NCBI GenBank assembly: GCA_004028765.1
Contig: SAIX01000037.1
Location: forward strand, 16,602-80,601
Reading direction: 5' to 3'
Origin: Chitinophagaceae bacterium
Lineage (GTDB): Bacteria; Bacteroidota; Bacteroidia; Chitinophagales; Chitinophagaceae
Length of the DNA: 64,000 nt
In this document: positions 44,398 to 52,880 of the stretch, in pieces
Layout of the letters: each line of letters begins with the position of its first letter
Numbering within the stretch: the stretch's first letter is position 1
Translations under genes and position numbers: made by a program
The notes under the pieces: model-generated
Told to the model about the DNA's origin: nothing
The model's database searches: none
The model's input: only the letters and a program-made list of their open reading frames with translations

Positions 44398-46752
44398 TTA
44401 CGATTCAACGATGCGGAGCTTGGCATAATTGAGCATGATCTTTTTTTCACCGTTTGTTTCGAATACGATTGTTGCTACGGGGTTGTGTGCCGAGCCTTCT
44501 ATTTTCGCTACTTTACCAAAACCGAATTTCTGGTGCTCCACTTTCTGGCCGGCCTGAAGATTGGCAGTATCGCTCGGGATAAAATCTGCCGAAGGCCTGT
44601 GCTCTACGAGTTTTGAGGAAGGCGGTGTAACCGGGAGGTATTCGGGTTTGTTCCGCGCATCCGTTTTTTTAGACGGTGGCGGTCCATATCTTTTTTCAGC
44701 AGCGGCAGTATCTCCAAACCCAAAACCACGCTGCATACGTTCAAAACCAGAACCCCAGTCGGCACCCAGGTTTCTGGCACCGCCGCCTGCATAGCTCTTA
44801 TCAATATATTGTTCCGGCATTTCTTCGATAAACCTGCTGGGTTCATTTTGTACCAGCTGACCAAACCGGTAACGCGTATTGGCGTATGTAAGCCATAGTC
44901 TTTTTTTCGCACGCGTGATAGCTACATAAAACAATCTTCGTTCTTCTTCCAGTTCCTCGCGGGTATTAATGCTCATGGCATTGGGAAAAAGCATTTCCTC
45001 GATACCTGCCACAAATACACATTCAAACTCGAGGCCCTTTGCAGCGTGTATCGTCATCAGCTTTACCACATCACTGTCTTCCTTGTCATCATCCGCATCT
45101 GTAAGCAGCGTGATCTGCTGCAGGTAAGCGCCCATACTTTTATCGCCCAGTTCACCATCTTCATTGCTCGGGCTTTCCGTCCACTCTTTAATTGAGTTCA
45201 GTAATTCCTGGATGTTTTCATATCGTGCAAGCCCCTCTGTGGTTTTATCCGAAAAAAGTTCTTTCACGATATTGGTATGCTTACCCACCTGTATCGCCAC
45301 ATCATACGCATTCTTATCCGTAAGCATACTCTGGAAATAACGGATCATTGTCACAAAGTTCTGCAGGGCTTCAAGTGTGGCACCTTTAAAACCAAATTCA
45401 CCGGACCGGACCAGCACATCATACATCGAAATATTCTGTTCGTTGGCAATGATCACCGTTTTTTCGATCGTTGTTTTACCGATGCCACGGGCAGGATAAT
45501 TGATGATACGCTTCAGCGCCTCTTCATCTTTTGTGTTTACGATCACCCGCAGGTAGGCCAGGAAATCCTTGATCTCTTTCCGTTGGTAAAAACTTACGCC
45601 GCCATAAATACGGTAGGCAATGCCCATCCTGCGCAGGCTTTCTTCAAAAGAGCGGCTTTGTGCATTGGTGCGGTATAATATCGCGAAGTCGCGGTTATAA
45701 TAATGGTTGCGCAGTTTTTGTTCCTGTATCATATCCGCCACAAACTTGCCCTCATCATTATCGGTCATGGTACGCACCAGCTGTAATTTTTCTCCCTCGC
45801 TGTTTTCCGTCCAGAGATTTTTGGGGATCTGTCCTTTGTTGTTTTTGATCACCCCATTGGCCACGTGTAAAATGCTCTGGCTGCTGCGGTAGTTCTGTTC
45901 CAGCTTTACCACTTTTACATCATCATAATCTTTCTGGAACTGTAAAATATTTTCGATCGTGGCTCCGCGGAAACTATAGATACTTTGTGCATCATCGCCC
46001 ACCACGCAGATGTTCTCATGCGCGGCCGCGAGCAGTTTGGTGATCTGGTACTGGACCGCATTGGTATCCTGGTACTCATCGATCAGGATGTATTTGAATT
46101 TATGCTGGTATTTATGCAATGCTTCGGGAAACACTTTCAGCAGTTCATACATCTTCAGCAAAAGATCATCAAAATCCATCGCGCCGTTTTTAAAACAGCG
46201 GTTGGCATAGGCGGCATATATCTGGGCGATGGCGGGGCGGTTCGCCCGCATATCTTCCTGCTGGATATAATAATCGGTTGCATATTCTGCAGCGGTTACC
46301 AATGCATTCTTTGCCGATGAGATCCTGTTATGAACCACGCTGGGTTTATACTGTTTATCATCGAGGTTCAGTTCGTTGATCACCGTTTTGATCACAGAGC
46401 GGCTGTCATCGGTATCGTAGATGGTAAAATTGTTCGGATAGCCGAGGCGATGTGCTTCCCCGCGCAGGATGCGAGCGAATACACTGTGAAAGGTCCCGAT
46501 ATATAAATTACGTGCTTCCGAATTGCCGAGTATTTTTTCCACCCGCTCTTTCATTTCGGCCGCAGCTTTATTGGTAAATGTGAGTGCAAGTATGTTAAAA
46601 GCATCCACCCCATTTGCCATCAGGTGGGCAATACGCGTGGTAAGCACTTTTGTTTTACCGCTTCCCGCACCGGCAATGATCATCAATGGCCCGTTGATAT
46701 GCGTTACCGCTTCCCGCTGCGGCTCATTCAATCCCTCTAAATAAAATTGCAT
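44398..46752 (-). CDS. pcrA: ATP-dependent DNA helicase PcrA/UvrD
   Basis: A 784-residue superfamily 1A 3'-5' helicase for excision repair and replication-conflict removal. Visible motifs are Q motif LNEPQREAV, Walker A AGAGSGKTK (28-36), Walker B LIDEYQDTN, motif III VVGDDAQSIYSFRGA, motif IV LEQNYRSSQ, motif V TIHAAKGLEF and motif VI FYVAITRAKKRL. The C-terminal Tudor-like RNA-polymerase-binding module (AGQKVEHQKFGFGKV to the end) is that of PcrA/UvrD. Single-gene unit closed by the strong terminator. Confidence 0.96.
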   Translation of the reverse strand: MQFYLEGLNEPQREAVTHINGPLMIIAGAGSGKTKVLTTRIAHLMANGVDAFNILALTFTNKAAAEMKERVEKILGNSEARNLYIGTFHSVFARILRGEAHRLGYPNNFTIYDTDDSRSVIKTVINELNLDDKQYKPSVVHNRISSAKNALVTAAEYATDYYIQQEDMRANRPAIAQIYAAYANRCFKNGAMDFDDLLLKMYELLKVFPEALHKYQHKFKYILIDEYQDTNAVQYQITKLLAAAHENICVVGDDAQSIYSFRGATIENILQFQKDYDDVKVVKLEQNYRSSQSILHVANGVIKNNKGQIPKNLWTENSEGEKLQLVRTMTDNDEGKFVADMIQEQKLRNHYYNRDFAILYRTNAQSRSFEESLRRMGIAYRIYGGVSFYQRKEIKDFLAYLRVIVNTKDEEALKRIINYPARGIGKTTIEKTVIIANEQNISMYDVLVRSGEFGFKGATLEALQNFVTMIRYFQSMLTDKNAYDVAIQVGKHTNIVKELFSDKTTEGLARYENIQELLNSIKEWTESPSNEDGELGDKSMGAYLQQITLLTDADDDKEDSDVVKLMTIHAAKGLEFECVFVAGIEEMLFPNAMSINTREELEEERRLFYVAITRAKKRLWLTYANTRYRFGQLVQNEPSRFIEEMPEQYIDKSYAGGGARNLGADWGSGFERMQRGFGFGDTAAAEKRYGPPPSKKTDARNKPEYLPVTPPSSKLVEHRPSADFIPSDTANLQAGQKVEHQKFGFGKVAKIEGSAHNPVATIVFETNGEKKIMLNYAKLRIVES

Positions 46753-46899
46753 GGCCGCAAGTTAAGGGTTGATTTTGATTGCCCGGGTTTGGGTGAATAA
46801 GTTATCCCTGGAAGAACAGGGCTCTTTGTTAACCCGCAATTGTCTTTTTACGATACCTGAATTTCACGTTTTCGATTACTGGAATTTCAGAATAAATAT

Positions 46900-46922
46900 T
46901 AGTCTATAAAATTGGTAGACTA
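46900..46922. promoter_or_regulatory. Dyad operator over the -33 element of the tRNA-Cys leader promoter
   Basis: Perfect 7-base inverted repeat, TAGTCTA (46900-46906), nine bases, TAGACTA (46916-46922). The -33 TTG lies between the arms, so a bound protein would cover the promoter. Confidence 0.55.
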
Positions 46923-46942
46923 TATGAATTCCCCTAATTTTG
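46912..46942 (+). promoter_or_regulatory. Consensus Bacteroidota promoter upstream of tRNA-Cys
   Basis: TTG (46912-46914), 20 bases, perfect TAATTTTG (46935-46942). Expected transcript start near 46948. Confidence 0.8.
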
Positions 46943-46947
46943 TGCAA

Positions 46948-47026
46948 GAGAACAAGGGATTGTTTTCGTCAGGTTCTGGTTTTCCCGGCAGTTGTGGTGA
47001 CTGCCGGGATTTTTAAGAATTTTTTT
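46948..47026 (+). ncRNA. Short structured leader RNA in front of tRNA-Cys
   Basis: From the expected transcript start the RNA can fold an 8-bp stem GAGAACAA/TTGTTTTC closed by a GGGA tetraloop (46948-46967). A 16-base linker and a strong terminator hairpin follow. No protein gene is on this strand before the tRNA. In the frame of GTG 46942 the hairpin would encode Gly-Ser-Cys-Gly-Asp-Cys and end at the TAA 47014-47016. The GTG itself is inside the -7 box, so translation is doubtful. Confidence 0.5.
46984..47014 (+). terminator. Intrinsic terminator or attenuator directly before tRNA-Cys
   Basis: CCCGGCAGT, seven-base loop, ACTGCCGGG (46984-47008) followed by A and five T. It ends 12 bases before the first base of the tRNA. 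Confidence 0.8.
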
Positions 47027-47097
47027 GGCCATGTGACCGAGTGGTTAGGTGCAGGTCTGCAAAACCTTTTACGGCAGTTCGATCCTGCCCGTGGCCT
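47027..47097 (+). tRNA. tRNA-Cys (anticodon GCA)
   Basis: 71 bases folding into a full cloverleaf. The acceptor stem is GGCCATG/CGTGGCC, the D stem ACC/GGT, the anticodon stem AGGT/ACCT with loop CTGCAAA (anticodon GCA) and the T stem GGCAG/CTGCC with loop TTCGATC. The discriminator base is U, as expected for cysteine tRNA. The CCA end is not encoded. It is preceded at 12 bases by a terminator hairpin and followed by another terminator at 47142, so it is the only gene of its transcript. Confidence 0.95.
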
Positions 47098-47141
47098 CGT
47101 TAGATATCTGAATGATTTTTTATATGGCAAGCAATCGAAAC

Positions 47142-47172
47142 GGGGCTGTATTTCTATACGGCCCCATTTTTT
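47142..47172 (+). terminator. Terminator of the tRNA-Cys unit
   Basis: A ten-pair stem GGGGCTGTAT/ATACGGCCCC (one G-U pair) with a four-base loop, followed by A and six T. Confidence 0.85.
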
Positions 47173-47224
47173 GCAAATTCCTGTTAAAGAACCGTGCTAA
47201 CCACTGGTATTAGCCGCAGAACCC

Positions 47225-47232
47225 TATCTTTG
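47225..47232 (+). promoter_or_regulatory. -7 element TATCTTTG of the L,D-transpeptidase gene
   Basis: Perfect TAnnTTTG, 76 bases before ATG 47309. Only a partial -33 (CTG) is found upstream. Confidence 0.5.
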
Positions 47233-47308
47233 CCGCAACCTTTACCAACCCATTCGCTGTTACAGCAGTTTTACTTATTTGATTTATTGTTGTTTAAATG
47301 TGCAGGCT

Positions 47309-48055
47309 ATGAAAGTAATTCGTGCGGCAAGGTTCCGTTTTTTAGTGATTATGGCAGTCGTACTTACTGCCGGGGCAGCCCTTGGCTTCACCATACCGGA
47401 TACCTATACAAAAAAAATCACACCCGTTAATTCCGTAAACCTGTTCCTGGAAGAGAAACTGGCTTTATACGACAGTCTCGACCTTGGCGAGCTGGGTTTG
47501 TCACGCGAAGCTTTTGTATTCGGGGTTACAGGCTTTAAAAATCTCGTGAATACCGGCAGGCTTGCAAAAGACAATTTATTATCGATCCTTGATTTTACGC
47601 TCCCTTCCGGGAAAAAACGTTTGTTCGTGATCGATCTCGAAGCAGGAGAGCTTGTATTCCACACATATGCGGCGCACGGAAAAAAATCAGGGCAATCGGT
47701 ACCCACCAGGTTCTCTAATAAAACCAACAGCAATAAAAGCAGCCTCGGGTTTTTTATCACGGGCGATACTTATAAAGGCAAACATGGTGAATCGCTACGC
47801 CTGCTGGGCGAGGAAAAAGGCATTAACGACAATGCGCTGAAAAGAGGGATCGTGATGCACAGCGCCACTTATGTGGATGAAACCATTATCGAGCGCCAGG
47901 GTTTTATCGGCCGCAGCCAGGGATGCCCGGCACTTCCAAAAGATATCTATAAAGATGTGATCAACACGATCAAAGAGGGAAGCTGCCTGTTTATTTACAG
48001 CCCCGATAAATACTATGTATCCCACTCGCGTCTTTTGCATGAACGGCATACCTGA
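47309..48055 (+). CDS. Murein L,D-transpeptidase catalytic domain family protein (YkuD_2)
   Basis: A 248-residue exported protein with an uncleaved or cleaved N-terminal signal segment (10-28, FLVIMAVVLTAGAALGF). Its YkuD_2-type catalytic domain is seen in LFVIDLEAGELVFHTYAAHGKKSG, FITGDTYKGKHG and the active-site stretch GFIGRSQGCPALP with the catalytic cysteine. It would form or edit 3-3 peptide cross-links in peptidoglycan or attach proteins to it. An ATG ten codons upstream is in frame, but 47309 begins the signal sequence. Confidence 0.88.
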   Translation: MKVIRAARFRFLVIMAVVLTAGAALGFTIPDTYTKKITPVNSVNLFLEEKLALYDSLDLGELGLSREAFVFGVTGFKNLVNTGRLAKDNLLSILDFTLPSGKKRLFVIDLEAGELVFHTYAAHGKKSGQSVPTRFSNKTNSNKSSLGFFITGDTYKGKHGESLRLLGEEKGINDNALKRGIVMHSATYVDETIIERQGFIGRSQGCPALPKDIYKDVINTIKEGSCLFIYSPDKYYVSHSRLLHERHT

Positions 48056-48102
48056 TTTTATGAACGGGAAATAAAAAATGAAAGCCGGCAGTAATTTTAT
48101 TC

Positions 48103-48960
48103 ATGCCGCAGCATATCGAGTTTATCCATACCCGCCATTTCACAAAAAACTACCATCGCAAAAAAGCGGGAGCGGCACTTTCTTTATTTATCGATTTTTT
48201 CTGGGAGACCGATTTTGATGCATTATGGGAAATATATCCTGATGGGTTTTCCGATGTACTTTTTCCGAATACCGGCTATACCTACCTGCTCAACCTCGGG
48301 ACGCCTTTTGTAATGCAGGTTGGCGATCAGAAATTCCCGATGCGTACCGATGGTTTCCTGCCGAGGCATAAAGCCATTGAATGTTATCACAAACCCGGCA
48401 ACTGTTTATTCGGCATCAAATTCAAAACCTCGCCTATCATTTTTGAAAAGAAGATCAATTTCGCCGAATACCGTGAATCCATTTTCCCATTAAGCTACCT
48501 CGCAGATGCAGGCACCATACGCAAAGTAAAAAACGCAGGCTCTTTTTCTGAGCGTGTATCGGTTCTTTCAGATTATTTTGAAAATATGATCCGGCAGTAC
48601 GCCGGTTCTTTACAGCCGGTAGAGATCGTTACGGAAATTCTCGCTTACTGCGACCGTAACAATGATTTCAACAAATCGGTGGAGCAGCTCGCCGCGGCGC
48701 ATTATATTTCGGCACGTACCCTTCAGCGTTATTTCGAAACCTATACCGGTATCAGCACCAAAAAAGTTTTACAGATCATGCGTGTTCGTAAAGCGGTTGA
48801 AACACTCGTGAATTCACCGGATACATTCAGGCTTTCTGATTTCGGGTATTACGATCACAGTCATTTTTATAAACACCTGAAACAGTTCCTGCAAAAAAAT
48901 ACTTTACAAAAAGTACAGCCGCACATGCAATTGCTGGCCATGCTGCATAAGCAGACTTAA
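48103..48960 (+). CDS. AraC-family transcriptional regulator
   Basis: A 285-residue regulator. The N-terminal 160 residues form the ligand-sensing domain common in Bacteroidota AraC proteins (DALWEIYPDGFSDVLFPN, YHKPGNCLFGIKFK). The C-terminal 100 residues are the double helix-turn-helix (EQLAAAHYISARTLQRYFETYTGISTKK, LSDFGYYDHSHFYKHLKQF). Its target is unknown. It is convergent with the outer-membrane beta-barrel gene and follows the L,D-transpeptidase gene by 47 bases. Confidence 0.88.
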   Translation: MPQHIEFIHTRHFTKNYHRKKAGAALSLFIDFFWETDFDALWEIYPDGFSDVLFPNTGYTYLLNLGTPFVMQVGDQKFPMRTDGFLPRHKAIECYHKPGNCLFGIKFKTSPIIFEKKINFAEYRESIFPLSYLADAGTIRKVKNAGSFSERVSVLSDYFENMIRQYAGSLQPVEIVTEILAYCDRNNDFNKSVEQLAAAHYISARTLQRYFETYTGISTKKVLQIMRVRKAVETLVNSPDTFRLSDFGYYDHSHFYKHLKQFLQKNTLQKVQPHMQLLAMLHKQT

Positions 48961-48995
48961 CACACTGTACGGAGATTTCCGGATCGGGTATCCTA

Positions 48996-51455
48996 TCAGT
49001 TTCCTGCTCTTTGTCTTTCCTCTTCTGATGCGGTCGTTCTTCTTCTTGCCGCCTGCACGGTGTTTTTTCCAAAACGCCAGGTGAAGGAAAGATTGGCCAC
49101 CCGTGTTTCGCGGTAGGCATGCCATTTCTCGATATAATTATTGTATGTGATCACCGCCTTGGGCAGATTGGTCCAGAAAATATCTGTTACATTCAGCCTT
49201 AATGTGGCCCTGTTTTGCCAGAGCGATTTTTGTACACCCGCGGCTATACCCCATTGCGGATCCAATACCATGAACCCATACTGGCCACCCGTTGTATAAT
49301 TGCCGTTCAGTTCCGAACTCCATCCGCCCCCCATCGTAAAGCTGTTGTTGACCCGGTAATCAAATGCGGGTTTGCCATTGTTCAGTGTGGTACTTCCCAG
49401 GCTTCCGTTAAACTGGTTATAGTAGAGGTTCGCATTGTGGATCATATTCCACCATTTGTTCAGCCTTACCGGCGCAGCAAGTGTAATTCCGTAATAATCG
49501 GAACTGCTGAGGTTGATCGGGATCTGAACCGTAACATTGTCTGCCTGAGGGATATTCGGGAAAACATCTTTAAATCTTGCGATCGCGATGTTCTGGTTTT
49601 GTTTTGTATGACTGTATGATGCAGACAGGTTGATCCCCTTTATTGTATAGTTCAATTCGTACGACCATGTAAACTGCGGAAGCAGCGAGGGGTTGCCTGT
49701 TGCATAGGTGGTAACATCTATCAGGAAAAGAAAAGGATTGAGTTGTGCATAACCCGGCCTGTCAATCCGCCGGCTTACCGACAAACCAATCGTCTGGTCG
49801 TCTTTGATTTTATAATTAATAAACGCGCTTGGGAACAACTGGAAATACGAAGAATCGAAATAGGTGTTGCCCATCACCTGGTGTGTTTTCACCCTTGTAT
49901 GTTCTCCCCGTAAACCAAATTGTATATTGAATTTTTTAAACTCCCTGCTGTAATTTATGTATGCTGCATTGTTGTATTCATCGTAAAAGAAATGATTGGT
50001 TTTATTTACATCATTTACGGGTGTGCCTGTACTGATATCGGTAAACTTTGCATCATTGTCAGATGATACGTAACTGGTTTTTGCACCGGCTTCCAGTTTG
50101 GCACTTTTTGCGAGCGGGTTTGTAAAATCAATTTTTGCTGTGCGCAATGTGAGCGTACCCAGCTGGTCGCCCAGCAAAGTATAATCCGGCTGCAGCATGC
50201 CCCCGCCGAGTGTATAATATTTCGTCGCTGTATTGGTTAGCGATGTGTTGCGATAGCGTCCGTAATCAATATCCGCGGTTAACTCTTTTCCGGGTTTATC
50301 AAAACTGTGTTTAAAATTCAGGTTAGCCACTGTGTTGCGGCTTCCGTCGTTGTTAAGTGCCGTTGTCTGAAATGTGGAACTGTACTGTTTCTGCGGATTG
50401 ATTACAATGGAATTGTTATTTGTTGTGTTTTGAAAGATCCCCTGGTTATGGGTAACGACAAATCCGATGATATTTTTTTTATCCGGAAAAAAATCGGCCC
50501 CAGAACGGAGTGCGTGAAAATCGGATGGCCGTTTTGAATAGTTGTCTTTAAGATCACCTCCCGCATACGCATTGTTGCTGTAAAAACTCCTGTCGAGCAG
50601 CAGGTGGTTTAAATTCACCCGGTAAGAATAATTGTAGTTGCCAAACAGGTTCCATTTTTTATTTCGGTAGTTAACGGTCCCGCCGGTATTTGCTTTGGGG
50701 TAAACGCCCTGTCCATAGCCAGCATTCAAAGTCCCGTTTGTTCCCATGCGCTGGTCTTTCCTCATGCGTATATCAATGATCCCTGAATTACCCGATGCAT
50801 CATAACGGGAAGAAGGATTTGTGATCAGGTCGATCCTTTCAATGGCATTGGCCGGAAGTCCGCGCAGGTAATTCGCCAGGTCGGCGCCCGAAAGCGGTGT
50901 AGGCTTTCCATCGATCATAATGATCACACCCTGCCGGCCCCGCATCGCAATCACATCATTCTGATCGATGCTGATACCCGGTGAACGTTCCAATACATCC
51001 ATGGCCGAACTTCCCGCGCTTACGATACTGTTCTCTACATTTACTACGAGCCTGTCCTGCAGGCGCTGGAGGAAGGGTTTCTTCCCGGTTACGGTTACCT
51101 CCTGCAGTGTGTTAACAGATGGTTGCAGCACAACGGCAGGTAACTGTAGTTGTGTTTCGCCGGTTTTTAATTCAAATACATTTCCATTGGCTGGCCGGTA
51201 TCCCGTTGCTGAAATTTTTATCCAGTAAAAACCAGCCCGGATATTTTCCATTTCGGCAATACCTTTCTTATCTGTAAATGCCGCTTTTACAAGCGAGGAA
51301 TCTTTCTGTTTCCTGATCTCAACGGTTGCATTTTCAACTGCCAGGCCTTTATCATCACTTACCGTAACCTGTAGTTTCGCCCTTGTATTCAGGTCCTGTG
51401 AAAAAGAAGCTGACCAGAAAAATAAAGCGGTCACAAAAAATAAACACTGTTTCAT
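48996..51455 (-). CDS. Outer-membrane beta-barrel family protein, paralogue of the 2895-5330 gene
   Basis: An 819-residue outer-membrane protein. A signal peptide (1-19, SASFSQ) is followed by a carboxypeptidase-regulatory-like domain (KGLAVENATVEIRKQKDSS, about 30-110). The plug-like signatures are SAMDVLERSPGISIDQ, IDGKPTPLSG and NPSSRYDASGNSGIIDIRM, followed by a Tyr/Asn-rich barrel. It has the same plan as the protein at 2895-5330. The frame is open 17 codons above ATG 51455, but the signal peptide fixes the start. No SusD partner is seen. Ligand unknown. Confidence 0.87.
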   Translation of the reverse strand: MKQCLFFVTALFFWSASFSQDLNTRAKLQVTVSDDKGLAVENATVEIRKQKDSSLVKAAFTDKKGIAEMENIRAGFYWIKISATGYRPANGNVFELKTGETQLQLPAVVLQPSVNTLQEVTVTGKKPFLQRLQDRLVVNVENSIVSAGSSAMDVLERSPGISIDQNDVIAMRGRQGVIIMIDGKPTPLSGADLANYLRGLPANAIERIDLITNPSSRYDASGNSGIIDIRMRKDQRMGTNGTLNAGYGQGVYPKANTGGTVNYRNKKWNLFGNYNYSYRVNLNHLLLDRSFYSNNAYAGGDLKDNYSKRPSDFHALRSGADFFPDKKNIIGFVVTHNQGIFQNTTNNNSIVINPQKQYSSTFQTTALNNDGSRNTVANLNFKHSFDKPGKELTADIDYGRYRNTSLTNTATKYYTLGGGMLQPDYTLLGDQLGTLTLRTAKIDFTNPLAKSAKLEAGAKTSYVSSDNDAKFTDISTGTPVNDVNKTNHFFYDEYNNAAYINYSREFKKFNIQFGLRGEHTRVKTHQVMGNTYFDSSYFQLFPSAFINYKIKDDQTIGLSVSRRIDRPGYAQLNPFLFLIDVTTYATGNPSLLPQFTWSYELNYTIKGINLSASYSHTKQNQNIAIARFKDVFPNIPQADNVTVQIPINLSSSDYYGITLAAPVRLNKWWNMIHNANLYYNQFNGSLGSTTLNNGKPAFDYRVNNSFTMGGGWSSELNGNYTTGGQYGFMVLDPQWGIAAGVQKSLWQNRATLRLNVTDIFWTNLPKAVITYNNYIEKWHAYRETRVANLSFTWRFGKNTVQAARRRTTASEEERQRAGN

Positions 51456-51581
51456 ATCACACATTGTTTTCCCAAAACTGCCGAGAAAACAATCCTGTTC
51501 CGCCACAACTTATATAAGAAGCCGATACAGATAGATGGATGGGTTGCATCCCAAAACACAATGTCCGTTTTTTACATTGGC

Positions 51582-52649
51582 TTACCTGAAGGGATCGGAA
51601 TATTTCACATCGCTGATACTTGTGTTATCGGTAAGTGTATTCAGGAATGCCAGCAGTTTCTGCTGATCACGAACAGCCACACCATGTTGCGGGATATTTG
51701 AAGCCAGCATGTTCTGCAAACTGCTGATACTTCCATTATGAAAATACGGGCCGACAGCAGCGATGTTTCGCAAACTTCCCGATTTAAACCGGCGCTGGTT
51801 ATTGATACCAAGATCATTCGGGTCGTTCAGTGCAAAAGGGGCGGTGGGCGAAGAAGTTAAAAACATCGGCGGCGTATGACATCCTGCACAGGTAATATTT
51901 CCTGCTGTGAGAAACAGGGTCTCACCATCTCTTTCATCTGCCGTAAAACCTGCCATGCCCTGTTTTACCAGGTCATATTTGGATTGATAGGTAACAATTG
52001 AACGGACAAACTGTGCCAATGCTCTGGATATTTTATCTGAACTGATCTCCGTTGATCCGAATGCTTTTTGAAACAATACCGGGTAATAATTCAGTGCAGA
52101 TATTTTTGTAACCAGTTCCGGCAGGGTCATTCCCATTTCGGTTGTATTCTGTATCGGTTGCAGCACCTGGTCTTCCAGTGTTGCGGCTCTTTCGTCCCAG
52201 AACATCTTCCCTGATTTGTAATAACGCACATTCAGCAAACGCATCGAGTGCCTGTCGGTGCTGCCCCCGAGAAAACCTTTGCTTTTAACGGCTGAATCAG
52301 AAAAAGAAAGATCCTGTTTGTGACAGCTCCCGCAACTCACCGTATTGTTACGCGAAAGGTTTTTATCGTAAAACAAAACCCTGCCCAGTGTTGCCCCGTC
52401 GTTTGTAACCGGGTTGGCAGAAGGGGTATTGTCGTTGGCAGTTAATGCAGCCAGAATATATGCAGGAACCACAATGCCTGCATAATTATACACTGTTGCC
52501 GGTAGCTGCGGCCCCGTGGCAGCAGTGTTGGTGGTGGCTTGAGTGGTGCCGGTTTTCACTGCAACGGTATCCGCGTTTTTTGCGCAGTACTGAAAGCATG
52601 AGGCAGCGATCACCATGCATACGAATATGCCGGTTTGTTTCTGTTTCAT
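51582..52649 (-). CDS. Di-haem cytochrome c peroxidase (MauG/CCP family)
   Basis: A 355-residue exported protein with a lipoprotein-like signal (IAASC, Cys18) and two haem-binding motifs, CGSCH (106-110) and CAGCH (about residue 250). Conserved phrases are LGRVLFYDKNLSRNNTVSC, FWDERAATLEDQVLQPI and FKSGSLRNIAAVGPYFHNGS. It reduces hydrogen peroxide with electrons from cytochrome c, or performs a MauG-type oxidation. No CACAT dyad is found in front of it. The gene is divergent from the dyad-controlled hemerythrin, with 231 bases between starts. Confidence 0.92.
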   Translation of the reverse strand: MKQKQTGIFVCMVIAASCFQYCAKNADTVAVKTGTTQATTNTAATGPQLPATVYNYAGIVVPAYILAALTANDNTPSANPVTNDGATLGRVLFYDKNLSRNNTVSCGSCHKQDLSFSDSAVKSKGFLGGSTDRHSMRLLNVRYYKSGKMFWDERAATLEDQVLQPIQNTTEMGMTLPELVTKISALNYYPVLFQKAFGSTEISSDKISRALAQFVRSIVTYQSKYDLVKQGMAGFTADERDGETLFLTAGNITCAGCHTPPMFLTSSPTAPFALNDPNDLGINNQRRFKSGSLRNIAAVGPYFHNGSISSLQNMLASNIPQHGVAVRDQQKLLAFLNTLTDNTSISDVKYSDPFR

Positions 52650-52793
52650 AAAGGCTGGTTTAGTGTAAACTTGCTGCCATCGTTATGTATTGGATGCGTA
52701 TCTGTGCCGCATCATTCGCCATTAACAAAAATTTGGGTTTTAGAGAAACCGGGCTTGCATATTCCGCCTGTACAAAATGCAGCCCGTTTATCC

Positions 52794-52843
52794 CAACCAC
52801 ATATTCATGTGGCAGAAAGTGAAACCGGAGAGGGAGAAATTTG
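52794..52843 (+). promoter_or_regulatory. CACAT-dyad promoter of the hemerythrin gene
   Basis: Dyad 52794-52815 (left arm CAACCACAT, N4, right arm ATGTGGCAG), so the -33 TTG is degenerate. 20 bases later comes GAAATTTG (52836-52843), one mismatch from TAnnTTTG. ATG at 52881. Confidence 0.6.
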
Positions 52844-52880
52844 CTGTATCAGTTTGTAAACAATCAAAAAAATAATCAGT

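Noticed and set aside
28504..52815. Reading the CACAT dyads as CRP/FNR sites
   Set aside because: CRP sites have TGTGA on the left and TCACA on the right, and FNR sites TTGAT/ATCAA. Here the arms are in the opposite order (CACAT left, ATGTG right), so a Crp-type fit is poor.
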